From Citrobacter tructae (GTDB taxonomy: Bacteria; Pseudomonadota; Gammaproteobacteria; Enterobacterales; Enterobacteriaceae), in NCBI RefSeq assembly GCF_004684345.1, contig NZ_CP038469.1, forward strand, positions 2,604,001 through 2,668,000: 64,000 bases of DNA, written 5' to 3'. The position numbers and the translations under genes are program-made. Each line of letters begins with the position of its first letter. The first letter of the stretch is position 1. Positions 18,660 to 28,027 of this stretch are shown piece by piece. The notes beneath the pieces were generated by a model, which worked only from the letters and a program-made list of their open reading frames with translations, was not told where the DNA came from and did no database searches.

Positions 18660-19946
18660 ATGAAGAACTGGAAAACGCTGCTTCTCGGTATCGCCATGAT
18701 CGCGAATACCAGTTTCGCTGCCCCACAGGTAGTCGATAAAGTCGCAGCCGTCGTCAATAACGGCGTCGTTCTGGAAAGCGACGTCGATGGCTTAATGCAG
18801 TCAGTAAAACTTAATGCGGGTCAGGCTGGTCAACAGTTACCGGACGACGCCACGCTGCGCCATCAAATTCTGGAACGTTTGATCATGGATCAAATCCTCC
18901 TGCAGATGGGCCAGAAGATGGGGGTGAAAATCTCTGATGAGCAGTTGGATCAGGCCATCGCCAACATCGCCAAGCAGAACAACATGACGCTGGACCAGAT
19001 GCGCAGCCGCCTGGCACAGGATGGCTTGAGCTATTCGACCTATCGTAGCCAGATCCGCAAAGAGATGACCATCTCTGAAGTGCGTAACAACGAAGTTCGC
19101 CGTCGCGTCACCATTCTGCCTCAGGAAGTGGATGCTCTGGCACAGCAGGTTGGCAACCAAAATGATGCCAGCACTGAACTGAACCTGAGCCACATTCTGA
19201 TTCCGTTACCGGAAAACCCAACTTCAGACCAGGTAAACGAAGCTGAAAGCCAGGCGCGTTCTGTTGTCGATGAAGCGCGTAATGGTAGTGATTTTGGTAA
19301 ACTGGCAATCACCTATTCCGCGGACCAGCAGGCGCTGAAAGGCGGCCAGATGGGTTGGGGACGTATTCAGGAACTGCCGGGCATCTTTGCTCAGGCATTA
19401 AGCACCGCGAAAAAAGGCGATATCATCGGCCCGATTCGCTCAGGTGTCGGTTTCCACATCCTGAAGGTCAACGATATGCGTGGTCAGAGCCAGAGCATCT
19501 CCGTGACCGAAGTTCACGCACGTCATATCCTGCTGAAGCCGTCGCCGATCATGACCGATCAACAGGCGCGTCTGAAGCTGGAGCAACTCGCGGCTGATAT
19601 TAAGAGCGGTAAAACAACCTTCGCCGCAGCGGCTAAAGAATTCTCTCAGGATCCAGGTTCAGCAAACCAGGGCGGCGATCTGGGCTGGGCGGCAGCGGAT
19701 ATTTTCGATCCGGCCTTCCGCGATGCGTTAACCCGACTGAACAAAGGCCAGATGAGCGCCCCAGTGCACTCCTCTTTTGGCTGGCACCTCATCGAACTGC
19801 TGGACACGCGTAACGTTGATAAAACTGACGCAGCGCAGAAAGACCGTGCCTATCGCATGCTGATGAACCGAAAGTTCTCGGAAGAAGCGGCGACCTGGAT
19901 GCAAGAACAGCGTGCCAGTGCGTACGTTAAAATTCTGAGCAACTAA
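18660..19946 (+). CDS. surA: Periplasmic chaperone and prolyl isomerase SurA
   Basis: Escorts unfolded outer-membrane proteins, including LptD, to the BAM machinery. It is 428 residues with a signal peptide cleaved near residue 20 (SFAAPQ). After the N-terminal chaperone part come two parvulin domains, about 171-270 and 280-382, marked by SHILIPLP and ARHILLKPSP, each with the GGQMGWG/GGDLGWA type motif. The frame is open from 18633, but the ATG at 18660 gives the proper signal peptide MKNWKTLLLGIAM. The stop overlaps the pdxA start by one base (TAATG). Confidence 0.97.
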   Translation: MKNWKTLLLGIAMIANTSFAAPQVVDKVAAVVNNGVVLESDVDGLMQSVKLNAGQAGQQLPDDATLRHQILERLIMDQILLQMGQKMGVKISDEQLDQAIANIAKQNNMTLDQMRSRLAQDGLSYSTYRSQIRKEMTISEVRNNEVRRRVTILPQEVDALAQQVGNQNDASTELNLSHILIPLPENPTSDQVNEAESQARSVVDEARNGSDFGKLAITYSADQQALKGGQMGWGRIQELPGIFAQALSTAKKGDIIGPIRSGVGFHILKVNDMRGQSQSISVTEVHARHILLKPSPIMTDQQARLKLEQLAADIKSGKTTFAAAAKEFSQDPGSANQGGDLGWAAADIFDPAFRDALTRLNKGQMSAPVHSSFGWHLIELLDTRNVDKTDAAQKDRAYRMLMNRKFSEEAATWMQEQRASAYVKILSN

Positions 19947-20938
19947 TGGCCTGCACTCAACGCGTTGTCATCACTCCCGGCGAACCCGCCGGGATTGGTC
20001 CAGATCTCGTGGTCCAGCTTGCGCAGCGTGAGTGGCCGGTAGAACTCGTCGTCTGCGCCGATGCCACGCTACTTTCCAACCGGGCAGCCATGCTCGGTTT
20101 GCCGCTCTCGCTCCTCCCCTACTCTCCGGATACTCCAGCCAGACCGCAATCAGCAGGCACATTGACGCTGCTACCGATTGCACTGCGCACGCCTGCTGTC
20201 GCGGGTCAACTGGCGATAGAAAATGGACAGTATGTGGTCGATACGCTGGCTCGCGCGTGTGATGGTTGCTTACAAGGTGAATTTGCCGCGCTGATTACCG
20301 GCCCGGTTCACAAGGGCGTGATCAATGATGCCGGCGTGCCGTTTACCGGACACACCGAATTTTTTGAAGCGCGCTCGCAGGCGAAAAAAGTCGTGATGAT
20401 GCTGGCTACCGAGGAGCTGCGCGTTGCGCTGGCAACCACGCATCTGCCGCTCAGAGCCGTTGCCGATGCCATTACGCCCGCGCTACTGCGGGAAGTCATT
20501 GGCATTCTGCATCATGATTTACGCACTAAGTTTGGCCTGAACGATCCGCATATTCTGGTCTGCGGCCTGAACCCGCATGCGGGGGAAGGTGGTCATATGG
20601 GGACGGAAGAGATAGACACTATCATTCCGGTACTGGATGAGATGCGCGCACAGGGCATGAAATTACACGGTCCACTGCCCGCAGATACCTTGTTTCAGCC
20701 CAAATATCTCGATAGCGCGGATGCCGTATTGGCAATGTACCACGATCAGGGTCTCCCCGTGCTAAAATACCAGGGATTTGGTCGCGGTGTGAATATCACA
20801 CTGGGCCTGCCATTTATTCGCACATCCGTTGATCACGGCACCGCACTTGAACTGGCGGGTCGTGGGCAAGCAGATGTCGGCAGTTTTATTACGGCGCTTA
20901 ACCTCGCCATCAAAATGATTGTTAATACTAATGAATAA
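19946..20938 (+). CDS. pdxA: 4-hydroxythreonine-4-phosphate dehydrogenase
   Basis: NAD-dependent oxidation of 4-phosphohydroxy-L-threonine in the DXP-dependent pathway to pyridoxal phosphate. It has 330 residues, against 329 in E. coli. Metal ligands His166 (ATTHLPLR) and His211 (GLNPHAGEGGH) match E. coli numbering, and the third lies in AMYHDQGLP near 266. The N-terminal motif is TPGEPAGIGPD. It starts inside the surA stop codon, and its last 8 bases overlap rsmA, so translation is coupled on both sides. Confidence 0.97.
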   Translation: MACTQRVVITPGEPAGIGPDLVVQLAQREWPVELVVCADATLLSNRAAMLGLPLSLLPYSPDTPARPQSAGTLTLLPIALRTPAVAGQLAIENGQYVVDTLARACDGCLQGEFAALITGPVHKGVINDAGVPFTGHTEFFEARSQAKKVVMMLATEELRVALATTHLPLRAVADAITPALLREVIGILHHDLRTKFGLNDPHILVCGLNPHAGEGGHMGTEEIDTIIPVLDEMRAQGMKLHGPLPADTLFQPKYLDSADAVLAMYHDQGLPVLKYQGFGRGVNITLGLPFIRTSVDHGTALELAGRGQADVGSFITALNLAIKMIVNTNE

Positions 20939-21752
20939 TCGAGTCCATCAGGGCCATTTAGCCCGTAAACGTTTCGGGCAAAACTTCCTCAACGATCAGT
21001 TTGTGATCGAAAGTATTGTCTCTGCTATCAACCCGCAAAAGGGTCAGGCAATGGTCGAAATCGGCCCGGGCCTCGCGGCATTGACCGAGCCGGTAGGTGA
21101 ACGCCTGGATAAGCTCACGGTCATTGAACTGGACCGCGATCTGGCCGCACGCCTGCAAACGCACCCGTTTTTAGGGCCAAAGCTGACTATCTATCAGCAA
21201 GACGCCATGACCATGAACTTCGGCGAACTGTCGCAAACCATGGGTCAACCGCTACGCGTATTTGGTAACCTGCCTTACAACATCTCCACGCCGCTGATGT
21301 TCCATCTTTTTACCTATACTGATGCCATTGCCGACATGCATTTCATGTTGCAAAAAGAGGTGGTCAATCGTCTGGTTGCAGGGCCAAACAGTAAGGCGTA
21401 TGGTCGATTAAGCGTCATGGCGCAATATTACTGCCAGGTGATCCCGGTACTCGAAGTACCGCCATCAGCTTTCACGCCTGCGCCTAAAGTCGATTCCGCC
21501 GTTGTACGCTTGGTCCCTCACGCGACGATGCCGTACCCGGTTAAAGATGTTCGCGTCCTGAGCCGTATTACAACCGAAGCGTTTAATCAGCGCCGTAAAA
21601 CGGTACGTAACAGCCTCGGTAATCTGTTCAGCGTTGAAGTGCTGACGGAACTGGGTGTTGATCCGGCGTTGCGAGCGGAAAATATCTCTGTCGCCCAATA
21701 CTGCCGGATGGCTAACTATCTGTCAGAAAAAGCGCCATCGAAGGAGAGTTAA
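20931..21752 (+). CDS. rsmA: 16S rRNA dimethyladenosine transferase RsmA (KsgA)
   Basis: Dimethylates the two adjacent adenosines (A1518, A1519) of 16S rRNA with SAM, a late step of 30S maturation. It has 273 residues, as in E. coli. SAM motif I is VEIGPGLAALTEP near 43, and the catalytic motif is NLPYNIS near 113. The ATG at 20931 (MNNRVHQGHLARKRFGQNF) overlaps the end of pdxA and is preferred to the in-frame ATG at 20919. apaG starts 2 bases after the stop. Confidence 0.97.
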   Translation: MNNRVHQGHLARKRFGQNFLNDQFVIESIVSAINPQKGQAMVEIGPGLAALTEPVGERLDKLTVIELDRDLAARLQTHPFLGPKLTIYQQDAMTMNFGELSQTMGQPLRVFGNLPYNISTPLMFHLFTYTDAIADMHFMLQKEVVNRLVAGPNSKAYGRLSVMAQYYCQVIPVLEVPPSAFTPAPKVDSAVVRLVPHATMPYPVKDVRVLSRITTEAFNQRRKTVRNSLGNLFSVEVLTELGVDPALRAENISVAQYCRMANYLSEKAPSKES

Positions 21753-21754
21753 GC

Positions 21755-22132
21755 ATGATCAATTCGCCCCGAGTGTGTATTCAGGTACAAAGCGTCTACA
21801 TTGAGGCGCAATCCTCACCTGATGATGAACGTTACGTTTTTGCCTATACCGTAACCATCCGCAATTTGGGGCGAGCGCCGGTGCAGCTGTTGGGGCGTTA
21901 CTGGTTGATTACCAATGGTCATGGCCGTGAAACCGAAGTTCAGGGCGAAGGTGTGGTTGGCGTTCAGCCCCACATTGAACCCGGCGAAGAATACCAATAT
22001 ACCAGCGGCGCGGTGATTGAAACCCCGCTGGGCACCATGCAGGGTCATTACGAAATGATCGATGCGCAGGGCATTGCCTTTACCATCGACATTCCCGTAT
22101 TCCGACTCGCCGTTCCAACTCTCATCCACTAA
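21755..22132 (+). CDS. apaG: ApaG domain protein
   Basis: Small 125-residue protein with a fibronectin/immunoglobulin-like beta fold, typically encoded between rsmA and apaH. Its biochemical role is not settled, although the name links it to diadenosine tetraphosphate metabolism by context. Conserved segments include YTVTIRNLGRAPVQLLGRYW and GEGVVGVQPHIEPGEEYQYT. It lies 2 bases after rsmA and 10 before apaH, so it is surely part of this operon. Confidence 0.95.
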   Translation: MINSPRVCIQVQSVYIEAQSSPDDERYVFAYTVTIRNLGRAPVQLLGRYWLITNGHGRETEVQGEGVVGVQPHIEPGEEYQYTSGAVIETPLGTMQGHYEMIDAQGIAFTIDIPVFRLAVPTLIH

Positions 22133-22142
22133 AACAATAGCT

Positions 22143-22991
22143 ATGGCAACATACCTCATTGGCGACGTTCACGGTTGTTACGACGAACTGATCGCATTGC
22201 TGCATCAAGTAAATTTTGCCCCTGGGAAAGATACCTTATGGCTCACCGGCGACCTGGTCGCTCGTGGGCCCGGCTCACTGGACGTGCTGCGCTATGTCAA
22301 ATCGCTCGGCGACAGCGTACGGTTAGTATTAGGTAATCACGATTTACACCTGCTGGCCGTGTTTGCGGGCATCAGCCGGAATAAACCCAAGGATCGGCTC
22401 ACATCGCTACTCGAAGCCCCGGATGCTGATTCGCTGCTGAATTGGCTACGTCGCCAGCCGCTGTTGCAGGTTGATGAAGAGAAGAAGCTGGTGATGGCGC
22501 ATGCCGGGATTACCCCACAGTGGGACCTGCAGACGGCGAAGGAGTGTGCTCGCGATGTCGAAGCGGTCCTGTCGAGCGACTCGTATCCGTTCTTCCTCGA
22601 TGCTATGTATGGCGACATGCCAAATAACTGGACATCAGAACTGACGGGACTGGCCCGGTTACGTTTTATTACTAACGCCTTTACCCGTATGCGCTACTGT
22701 TTCCCGAACGGCCAACTGGATATGTACAGTAAAGAGTCGCCGGAAGATGCGCCTGCTCCGCTGAAACCATGGTTTGCCATCCCTGGCCCCGTCAGTGACG
22801 CCTATAGCATTGCTTTTGGGCATTGGGCGTCGCTGGAGGGTAAAGGTACGCCGGAAGGTATTTTTGCGCTGGATACAGGTTGTTGCTGGGGTGGTGATCT
22901 CACCTGTCTGCGCTGGGAAGACAAACAGTACTTTACTCAGCCGTCAAATCGCCATCTGAAGCTGGATCCTGGCGAGGCGGTCAACGCCTGA
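22143..22991 (+). CDS. apaH: Bis(5'-nucleosyl)-tetraphosphatase, symmetrical
   Basis: Hydrolyses Ap4A and related dinucleotides to two ADP, and removes Np4 caps from RNA 5' ends in E. coli. It has 282 residues. Metallophosphatase signatures lie in order: GDVHGCYDE (about 8-16), GDLVARGPGS (about 37-46) and GNHDLHLL (about 64-71), with a later HAGITPQW. The frame is open from 22062 but the ATG at 22143 gives the family N-terminus MATYLIGDVHG. Last gene of the lptD cluster; a BIME follows. Confidence 0.96.
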   Translation: MATYLIGDVHGCYDELIALLHQVNFAPGKDTLWLTGDLVARGPGSLDVLRYVKSLGDSVRLVLGNHDLHLLAVFAGISRNKPKDRLTSLLEAPDADSLLNWLRRQPLLQVDEEKKLVMAHAGITPQWDLQTAKECARDVEAVLSSDSYPFFLDAMYGDMPNNWTSELTGLARLRFITNAFTRMRYCFPNGQLDMYSKESPEDAPAPLKPWFAIPGPVSDAYSIAFGHWASLEGKGTPEGIFALDTGCCWGGDLTCLRWEDKQYFTQPSNRHLKLDPGEAVNA

Positions 22992-23000
22992 TATTCGTCT

Positions 23001-23078
23001 GCCGGAGGCGGTGCTAGCACCTTATCCGGCCTACGTATGTGCAATCTGTAGGCCTGATAAGCGAAGCGCCATCAGGCA
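23001..23078. repeat. BIME (REP pair) between apaH and folA
   Basis: REP-type palindromes GCCGGAGGCGG...CTTATCCGGCCTAC and GTAGGCCTGATAAGCGAAGCGCCATCAGGC form a two-unit BIME. It nearly fills the 93-bp gap between the convergent apaH and folA ends and may terminate or protect both transcripts. Confidence 0.8.
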
Positions 23079-23084
23079 TCCAAA

Positions 23085-23564
23085 TTAGCGACGTTCCAGG
23101 ACTTCGAAGCAATAACTGTGAGAGTTTTGCGCGTCGGCATCGTGGAATTCGCTGAAAACAGATTCCCAGTCGTCCGGTTCGTAGTCCGGGAAATGCGTAT
23201 CCCCTTCTACTTCTGCATCGATATGCGTCAGATACAGTTTCTGCGCTTTTGGCAGGAACTGCTCATACACGCGCCCACCGCCAATCACCATAATCTCTGG
23301 TTCATCGCCACAGGCCGCAATAGCCTCATCAACAGATGTCACCCACTGCACGCGATCGTCGGTGCCAGGTTTACTGCTGATGACGATATTTTTACGCCCA
23401 GGCAACGGTCGCCCGATGGATTCCCAAGTATGGCGCCCCATAACAACTGGCTTGTTTAAAGTATTACGTTTAAACCAGGCGAGATCGGCAGGTAGGTTCC
23501 ACGGCATGGCGTTTTCCATACCGATGACGCGATCTACCGCTAACGCCGCAATCAGACTGATCAT
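23085..23564 (-). CDS. folA: Dihydrofolate reductase
   Basis: NADPH-dependent reduction of dihydrofolate to tetrahydrofolate; target of trimethoprim. It has 159 residues, the E. coli length, beginning MISLIAALAVDRVIGMENAM. The Met20 loop, Asp27 in LPADLAWFKR, the NADPH motif GRHTWESIGRPLPGR and GGGRVYEQFL are all standard. No change typical of acquired trimethoprim-resistant enzymes is apparent. The frame is open to 23648 but similarity begins at the ATG at 23564. The 198-bp gap on the kefC side holds its promoter. Confidence 0.98.
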   Translation of the reverse strand: MISLIAALAVDRVIGMENAMPWNLPADLAWFKRNTLNKPVVMGRHTWESIGRPLPGRKNIVISSKPGTDDRVQWVTSVDEAIAACGDEPEIMVIGGGRVYEQFLPKAQKLYLTHIDAEVEGDTHFPDYEPDDWESVFSEFHDADAQNSHSYCFEVLERR

Positions 23565-23762
23565 TGAATATTTCCCGGATACAAAAAAATTGTCGCCACT
23601 ATACGGAAAGCGCAATCTTTCGTCGACTGGCGGAAAGAGGATGTGCACGAAAATTTTCCGTTCTGCTGGCGATCCGACCTATTTCAGGTGGAGCGCCAGC
23701 ATTACAGTAGTTCAAAAACAGTCAATTAGCAGTAAAGTTTGCAGAACATCACATTTTTTACC

Positions 23763-25625
23763 CTATGCTGACGGTTTCACTTCCGGCTCATCGGCGGCGT
23801 CGCCCGTATGTTTACCTTCATCCGTGCCTTGCCAGCCATGGCGTTGAATGAGAGACAAATGCTGACGATCCTCGGTAATAATTTCACTCAGCATTGCGCT
23901 GGTGCGTTTATATACCGCCGCGCGCGAAATCGCGTCATTTTCACCCTTCACCATCTCTTCAACCATCAGCGTATTGAAGCGACGAAAGACATCGGCCCGC
24001 TCGCGTGCCTCATAGCGCCCAAGCCCCAGACCTTCCAGTGCCAGACGTCCGGTTTTCAGTGCTCCCTCAAAGGTTTCACGCTCGGGCATCTCTACCCCCG
24101 CTTGGCGCAAACGGATGTAATGATCAACATCGCGCGCCCGGGCTATAATTTGCAGATGCGGGAAATGCGCTTTCACCATTTCGGTCAGTTGCAGACTGGT
24201 TTGCGGATCGTCAATGGCGTTAATGATCACCTCCGCTTTCGCGGCCCCCGCTGACTCCAACAGATCCATCCGTGTCGCATCGCCATAAAAAACCTTCATA
24301 CCAAATTTGCGCAGCGTTTCGATATGGTCTGGGTCGTGATCGAGTACCACCATTTTCACTCCACTCGACAGCAGCAAACGGCCAGTTATCTGACCAAATC
24401 GCCCAAATCCGGCGATGATCACCCGCGGCTGTTCCTCATCGATTTCATCCGCCTCGCGCGCTTCACCGGTAGACGATTTTTCCAGACGCGTCAGAACAAC
24501 CAGTAAAATTGGCGTGGCAGCCATCGACAGCGCCACCGCCAGCGTCAGCGCTTTTGCCCATTCGGGATCGAGCACGTTTGCCATTTGCGCCGCGCCAAAC
24601 ACCACGAAAGCAAACTCACTGCCCTGCCCTAATAATACGGCAAACCAGCGACGCTGCTTATTCGGTACCTGCAACGGCCTGGCAATCACCCACAGCATGA
24701 CGGTTTTGATAACCAAGAAACCAACCAGCAGAATGATAATGCGCAACGGATTATCAATCAGCGTACCGAAGTCGATAGACATGCCGACGCCGATGAAAAA
24801 CAGCCCCAGCAACAACCCTTTAAACGGTTCGATATCGCTTTCCAGCGCATGGCGATACTCCGAACTCGCCAGCAGCACACCGGCCAGGAATGCGCCCATC
24901 GCCATCGACAAGCCAACTTCTTCCAGCAATAAGCCGAAGCCAAAAACAAGAAATAACGCGACGGCACTGAATACTTCCCGCAGCCCGGAACGCGCCACAA
25001 AACGCAATGCAGGACGGGTGACATAACGCCCTAACAGCACCACCAGCACCAGCGCACCGGCGACTTTCAGTGCGGATAGTGCAAACGCCCCTAGCGTTGT
25101 TGACGCGCCACTCGCCGCCAGTAAGGGGATCATCGCCACCAGGGGAATGGCCGCGATATCCTGGAACAACAGTACGGAAAACGCGCTGCGTCCCATTTGC
25201 GAAACCATCAGGTTACGTTCGTTCATCGCCTGCATGGCGATAGCAGTAGAGGAAAGCGCCAGCGTCATGCCAATCAGTTCTGCCACCTGCCAGCGCAGGC
25301 CGAGGAACATACAGAACAAGCCGATCAGTCCGCCGCAGACTACCATTTGCAGTGCGCCGCCGCCGAACACCGAGGCCCGCAGCTTCCACAATCGCTGCGG
25401 GTCAAGTTCCAGACCGATGACAAACAGCATTAGCACCACGCCGATCTCGGCAAAATGCAGGATAGATTCGGCATCCGTCACCAGTCTTAAGCCCCACGGA
25501 CCGATGATGCACCCGGCAATGAGGTATCCCAGCACCGACCCTAACCCCAGCCGTACCGCAATCGGCACAATCAGCGCCGCTGAACCGAGATAAATCAGCG
25601 CCTGTATCAGCGTATGGCTATCCAT
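23763..25625 (-). CDS. kefC: Glutathione-regulated potassium efflux protein KefC
   Basis: Inner-membrane K+ efflux system that acidifies the cytoplasm during electrophile stress; glutathione holds it shut and glutathione adducts open it. It has 620 residues, as in E. coli. The N-terminal CPA2 (Na/H exchanger-like) part of about 380 residues has many membrane segments, then a KTN/RCK domain opens with the nucleotide motif IIAGFGRFGQITGRLL near 401 and continues DHDPDHIETLRKFGMKVFYG. Its start overlaps the end of kefF by 8 bases, so the pair is coupled. Confidence 0.97.
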   Translation of the reverse strand: MDSHTLIQALIYLGSAALIVPIAVRLGLGSVLGYLIAGCIIGPWGLRLVTDAESILHFAEIGVVLMLFVIGLELDPQRLWKLRASVFGGGALQMVVCGGLIGLFCMFLGLRWQVAELIGMTLALSSTAIAMQAMNERNLMVSQMGRSAFSVLLFQDIAAIPLVAMIPLLAASGASTTLGAFALSALKVAGALVLVVLLGRYVTRPALRFVARSGLREVFSAVALFLVFGFGLLLEEVGLSMAMGAFLAGVLLASSEYRHALESDIEPFKGLLLGLFFIGVGMSIDFGTLIDNPLRIIILLVGFLVIKTVMLWVIARPLQVPNKQRRWFAVLLGQGSEFAFVVFGAAQMANVLDPEWAKALTLAVALSMAATPILLVVLTRLEKSSTGEAREADEIDEEQPRVIIAGFGRFGQITGRLLLSSGVKMVVLDHDPDHIETLRKFGMKVFYGDATRMDLLESAGAAKAEVIINAIDDPQTSLQLTEMVKAHFPHLQIIARARDVDHYIRLRQAGVEMPERETFEGALKTGRLALEGLGLGRYEARERADVFRRFNTLMVEEMVKGENDAISRAAVYKRTSAMLSEIITEDRQHLSLIQRHGWQGTDEGKHTGDAADEPEVKPSA

Positions 25626-26148
25626 GGTGTGCCTCCTGCCATTCCATTAAACGCTGCTTGTAATGACGTGCCTGCGCCTGCAGCGTTTCGTCATCACAGA
25701 TAAACGTACAGTGCATCGCAAATGGCGGCAGCCATTTGAAACCACAATATAATGCCGTGGCTTGCAAAGGTTGGGAAAGCACATCAAAACCTGGATGGGA
25801 GCCGATATCAAAATGATTTTCACCGCCGCCGGTAGTGACCGCCCACAACAGATGTTTACCGTGCAGCGCGGTGCCACCATGACCATACGCCCAGCCGTGA
25901 GAGAGAACTTTGTCCATCCACAGTTTGAGGAGAGGCGGTGTGCTGTACCACTGTATAGGGTGTTGCCAGACGATAAGATTCGCGCGCGCCAGCGCATCCT
26001 GTTCAGCGGCGATATCGATATTGAAGTCGGGATAGAGTTCATACAGCGAACGAACTTCTACGCCCTCCAGCGTCCTTGCCTGCTCAAGCATCCGCTTATT
26101 CGCATGCGAGTGCTGCGGATAGGGATGTGCATAAATGATGAGAATCAT
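25618..26148 (-). CDS. kefF: KefF, quinone oxidoreductase and KefC ancillary subunit
   Basis: Cytoplasmic flavodoxin-fold NAD(P)H:quinone oxidoreductase (176 residues) that must bind KefC for full efflux activity. Family segments are MILIIYAHPYPQHSHANK at the N-terminus (FMN phosphate region), the WQHPIQWYSTPPLLKLW motif near 79 and the GGGENHF loop near 124. It precedes kefC and overlaps it by 8 bases, the same arrangement as E. coli yabF-kefC. Confidence 0.96.
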   Translation of the reverse strand: MILIIYAHPYPQHSHANKRMLEQARTLEGVEVRSLYELYPDFNIDIAAEQDALARANLIVWQHPIQWYSTPPLLKLWMDKVLSHGWAYGHGGTALHGKHLLWAVTTGGGENHFDIGSHPGFDVLSQPLQATALYCGFKWLPPFAMHCTFICDDETLQAQARHYKQRLMEWQEAHHG

Positions 26149-26252
26149 GATTAGCCTGCTATTACTGCATTATTGTAATACCAGTGAGTTTAGTCAGTTA
26201 ATCAGCAGGCTAAAAGTCAATATTATTGAGTAGATGAATGGAAAATATTGAG

Positions 26253-26486
26253 TTAGTTGTCCAGCTCACTCATGTCCTTAACCTGATCGCGGTTAATCTG
26301 TTCCGTTTTACCGGTTTCCGCATTCTTATACGACACCAGACCGGTATCGTCATCCACCTGCGGCTTGCCATCGGTAACAATGGTTTTACCATCGGTGGTT
26401 TTAACCGCCTGGTTTGAGGAACAACCGGCAACGGTGAACAGCGCTGCTGCGGTAAAAATGGAGGTGATCAGAATATGTTTTTGCAT
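26253..26486 (-). CDS. Small YgdI/YgdR-family (DUF903) lipoprotein
   Basis: A 77-residue predicted outer-membrane lipoprotein. The signal peptide (MQKHILITSIFTAAALFTVAG) ends in a lipobox VAGC with Cys22, and Ser at +2 favours the outer membrane. The mature part has the DUF903 pattern KTTDGKTIVTDGKPQVDDDT, then SYKNAETGKTEQINRDQV, like E. coli YgdI/YgdR, which are encoded elsewhere. K-12 has no gene in this position between kefF and yaaU. Function unknown. It has its own 90-104 bp flanks and may be monocistronic. Confidence 0.85.
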   Translation of the reverse strand: MQKHILITSIFTAAALFTVAGCSSNQAVKTTDGKTIVTDGKPQVDDDTGLVSYKNAETGKTEQINRDQVKDMSELDN

Positions 26487-26576
26487 GGTGTTCTCCCTGC
26501 TTTTCAGTCATTTTCAGTGATATACCAATTAAGCTTAGGCTAACTGACTGAGTAACAGGGAAAATACAGAACACTC

Positions 26577-27920
26577 CTAATAACTCACTCTGGATACAGG
26601 CTTGCTGCGAATCGTCATTTGACTGGTTTGTGCCAGAGTCAGCCCCCGCGTTTCTGGCGCAAAGGCAATGGAAACCAACAGGCCGATCAGTGATATCCCG
26701 GCGCCCATTAGCATCACATGACTGATCCCGTATTTGCTGATAAAAACAGGGAGTGCCCAGGTGGAAACAATGGTTCCTACCCGGCTTAACGACATGATCA
26801 CGCCGACGGCAGACGCGCGGATATCCGTGGGGAACAGCTCATTAGGGTACAGCCACTGGAGATTCCCCGGCCCTCCCGAGAAAAACGCATACACGGCAAA
26901 CGCCAGCACCACCAGCCAGACGCCCATATCCGGGATCAGCCCCAACGCTGCCAGCGCCAGCGTCATCATAATAAAGCTGCCGATCAACAGCGGTCGACGG
27001 CCTGCGCTATTCAGCCAGAACATCGGCGGAATACAGCCCAGCATAAAAAACAAGCTAATTACCACGTTACCCAGCGCGGCACTTTTCCCGACCCCGAGGC
27101 CCAACAATCCGACAATCTGTGGACCAAAGGTGTAAATGGCGAACATCGGGATCACCTGGCAGGTCCAGATGGTGGCAACAAACAGAACAAATGGAAAATG
27201 GCGGCGATTAAATAACTGGAGAAAACGTGTTTCCTGCGGCGCTTCTTCATCGAATACTACCGGTTCACCGAACAGCTTGATCATCATCGCTTCACACTCT
27301 TTCACCCGGCCTTTACGCAGCAGCCAGCGTGGCGATTCGGGAAGATCGAAGCGACCAATCAGGATCAAAATACAGGGGATCACCGCGCTCCCCAACATCC
27401 AGCGCCATCCGCCCTCAACATCATACAGGCAGTAACCGACCAGATCGGCGCAGGTCGCACCGACATACCACATGGCGGCAATAAAACCGATGGAGAAGGC
27501 GCGCTGGCGAGTATTGGAGAACTCGGTGATCATCGAAGTGGCTATCGGATAATCAGCACCGATCACCACCCCGATCAGTACCCGCATCACCAGCAATTCA
27601 ACGGGAGAAGAAACAAACATCGTCGCCGCCGATATCACGCCAATGGCGATGATATCGATGATGAACATTTTGCGGCGACCGACTTTATCGGAGATGTAGC
27701 CAAACAGCGACGTACCGACAAACAGCCCAGCCAGCGTACCGGCTCCCAGCAGGCCAATCCACTCAGCATCCAGATTTAATGCCGGTGTGAGCTGCTCAAG
27801 CGCCACGCCAATCATAACCAACACATAACCATCCAGAAACGGTCCGCCGCTTCCCCACAGCATTATCCGGCGGTGAATTGAGGTGAATTTGATGTCATCA
27901 AAGTTCCTGGGCTGCGGCAT
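26577..27920 (-). CDS. yaaU: MFS transporter YaaU
   Basis: Inner-membrane transporter of the major facilitator superfamily, sugar-porter/metabolite:H+ symporter type, with 447 residues and about 12 membrane segments. The substrate is not established. Motifs: GYISDKVGRRKM between helices 2 and 3, VLIGVVIGADYPIATSMI in helix 4, LPESPRWLLRKGR at mid-protein, and the C-terminal FAPETRGLTLAQTS. It sits 3' of fixX as in E. coli, where it is often treated as a possible partner of the fix/cai genes. A BIME separates it from fixX. Confidence 0.93.
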   Translation of the reverse strand: MPQPRNFDDIKFTSIHRRIMLWGSGGPFLDGYVLVMIGVALEQLTPALNLDAEWIGLLGAGTLAGLFVGTSLFGYISDKVGRRKMFIIDIIAIGVISAATMFVSSPVELLVMRVLIGVVIGADYPIATSMITEFSNTRQRAFSIGFIAAMWYVGATCADLVGYCLYDVEGGWRWMLGSAVIPCILILIGRFDLPESPRWLLRKGRVKECEAMMIKLFGEPVVFDEEAPQETRFLQLFNRRHFPFVLFVATIWTCQVIPMFAIYTFGPQIVGLLGLGVGKSAALGNVVISLFFMLGCIPPMFWLNSAGRRPLLIGSFIMMTLALAALGLIPDMGVWLVVLAFAVYAFFSGGPGNLQWLYPNELFPTDIRASAVGVIMSLSRVGTIVSTWALPVFISKYGISHVMLMGAGISLIGLLVSIAFAPETRGLTLAQTSQMTIRSKPVSRVSY

Positions 27921-27948
27921 GGTGATGTCCTGTTTTATTTAACTTAAT

Positions 27949-28022
27949 GCCTGATGGTGCGTAGCTTTAAGGCCTACGTACTGCGCCTGTAGGCCGGATA
28001 AGGCGAAGCCGCCATCCGGCAC
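27949..28022. repeat. BIME between fixX and yaaU
   Basis: GCCTGATGGTGCG...AAGGCCTACGTA followed by CTGTAGGCCGGATAAGGCG...CGCCATCCGGCACC forms two facing REP units within the 107-bp gap. Its position after the fixX stop suggests 3' protection or attenuation between the fix operon and yaaU. Confidence 0.8.
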
Positions 28023-28027
28023 CAGGT

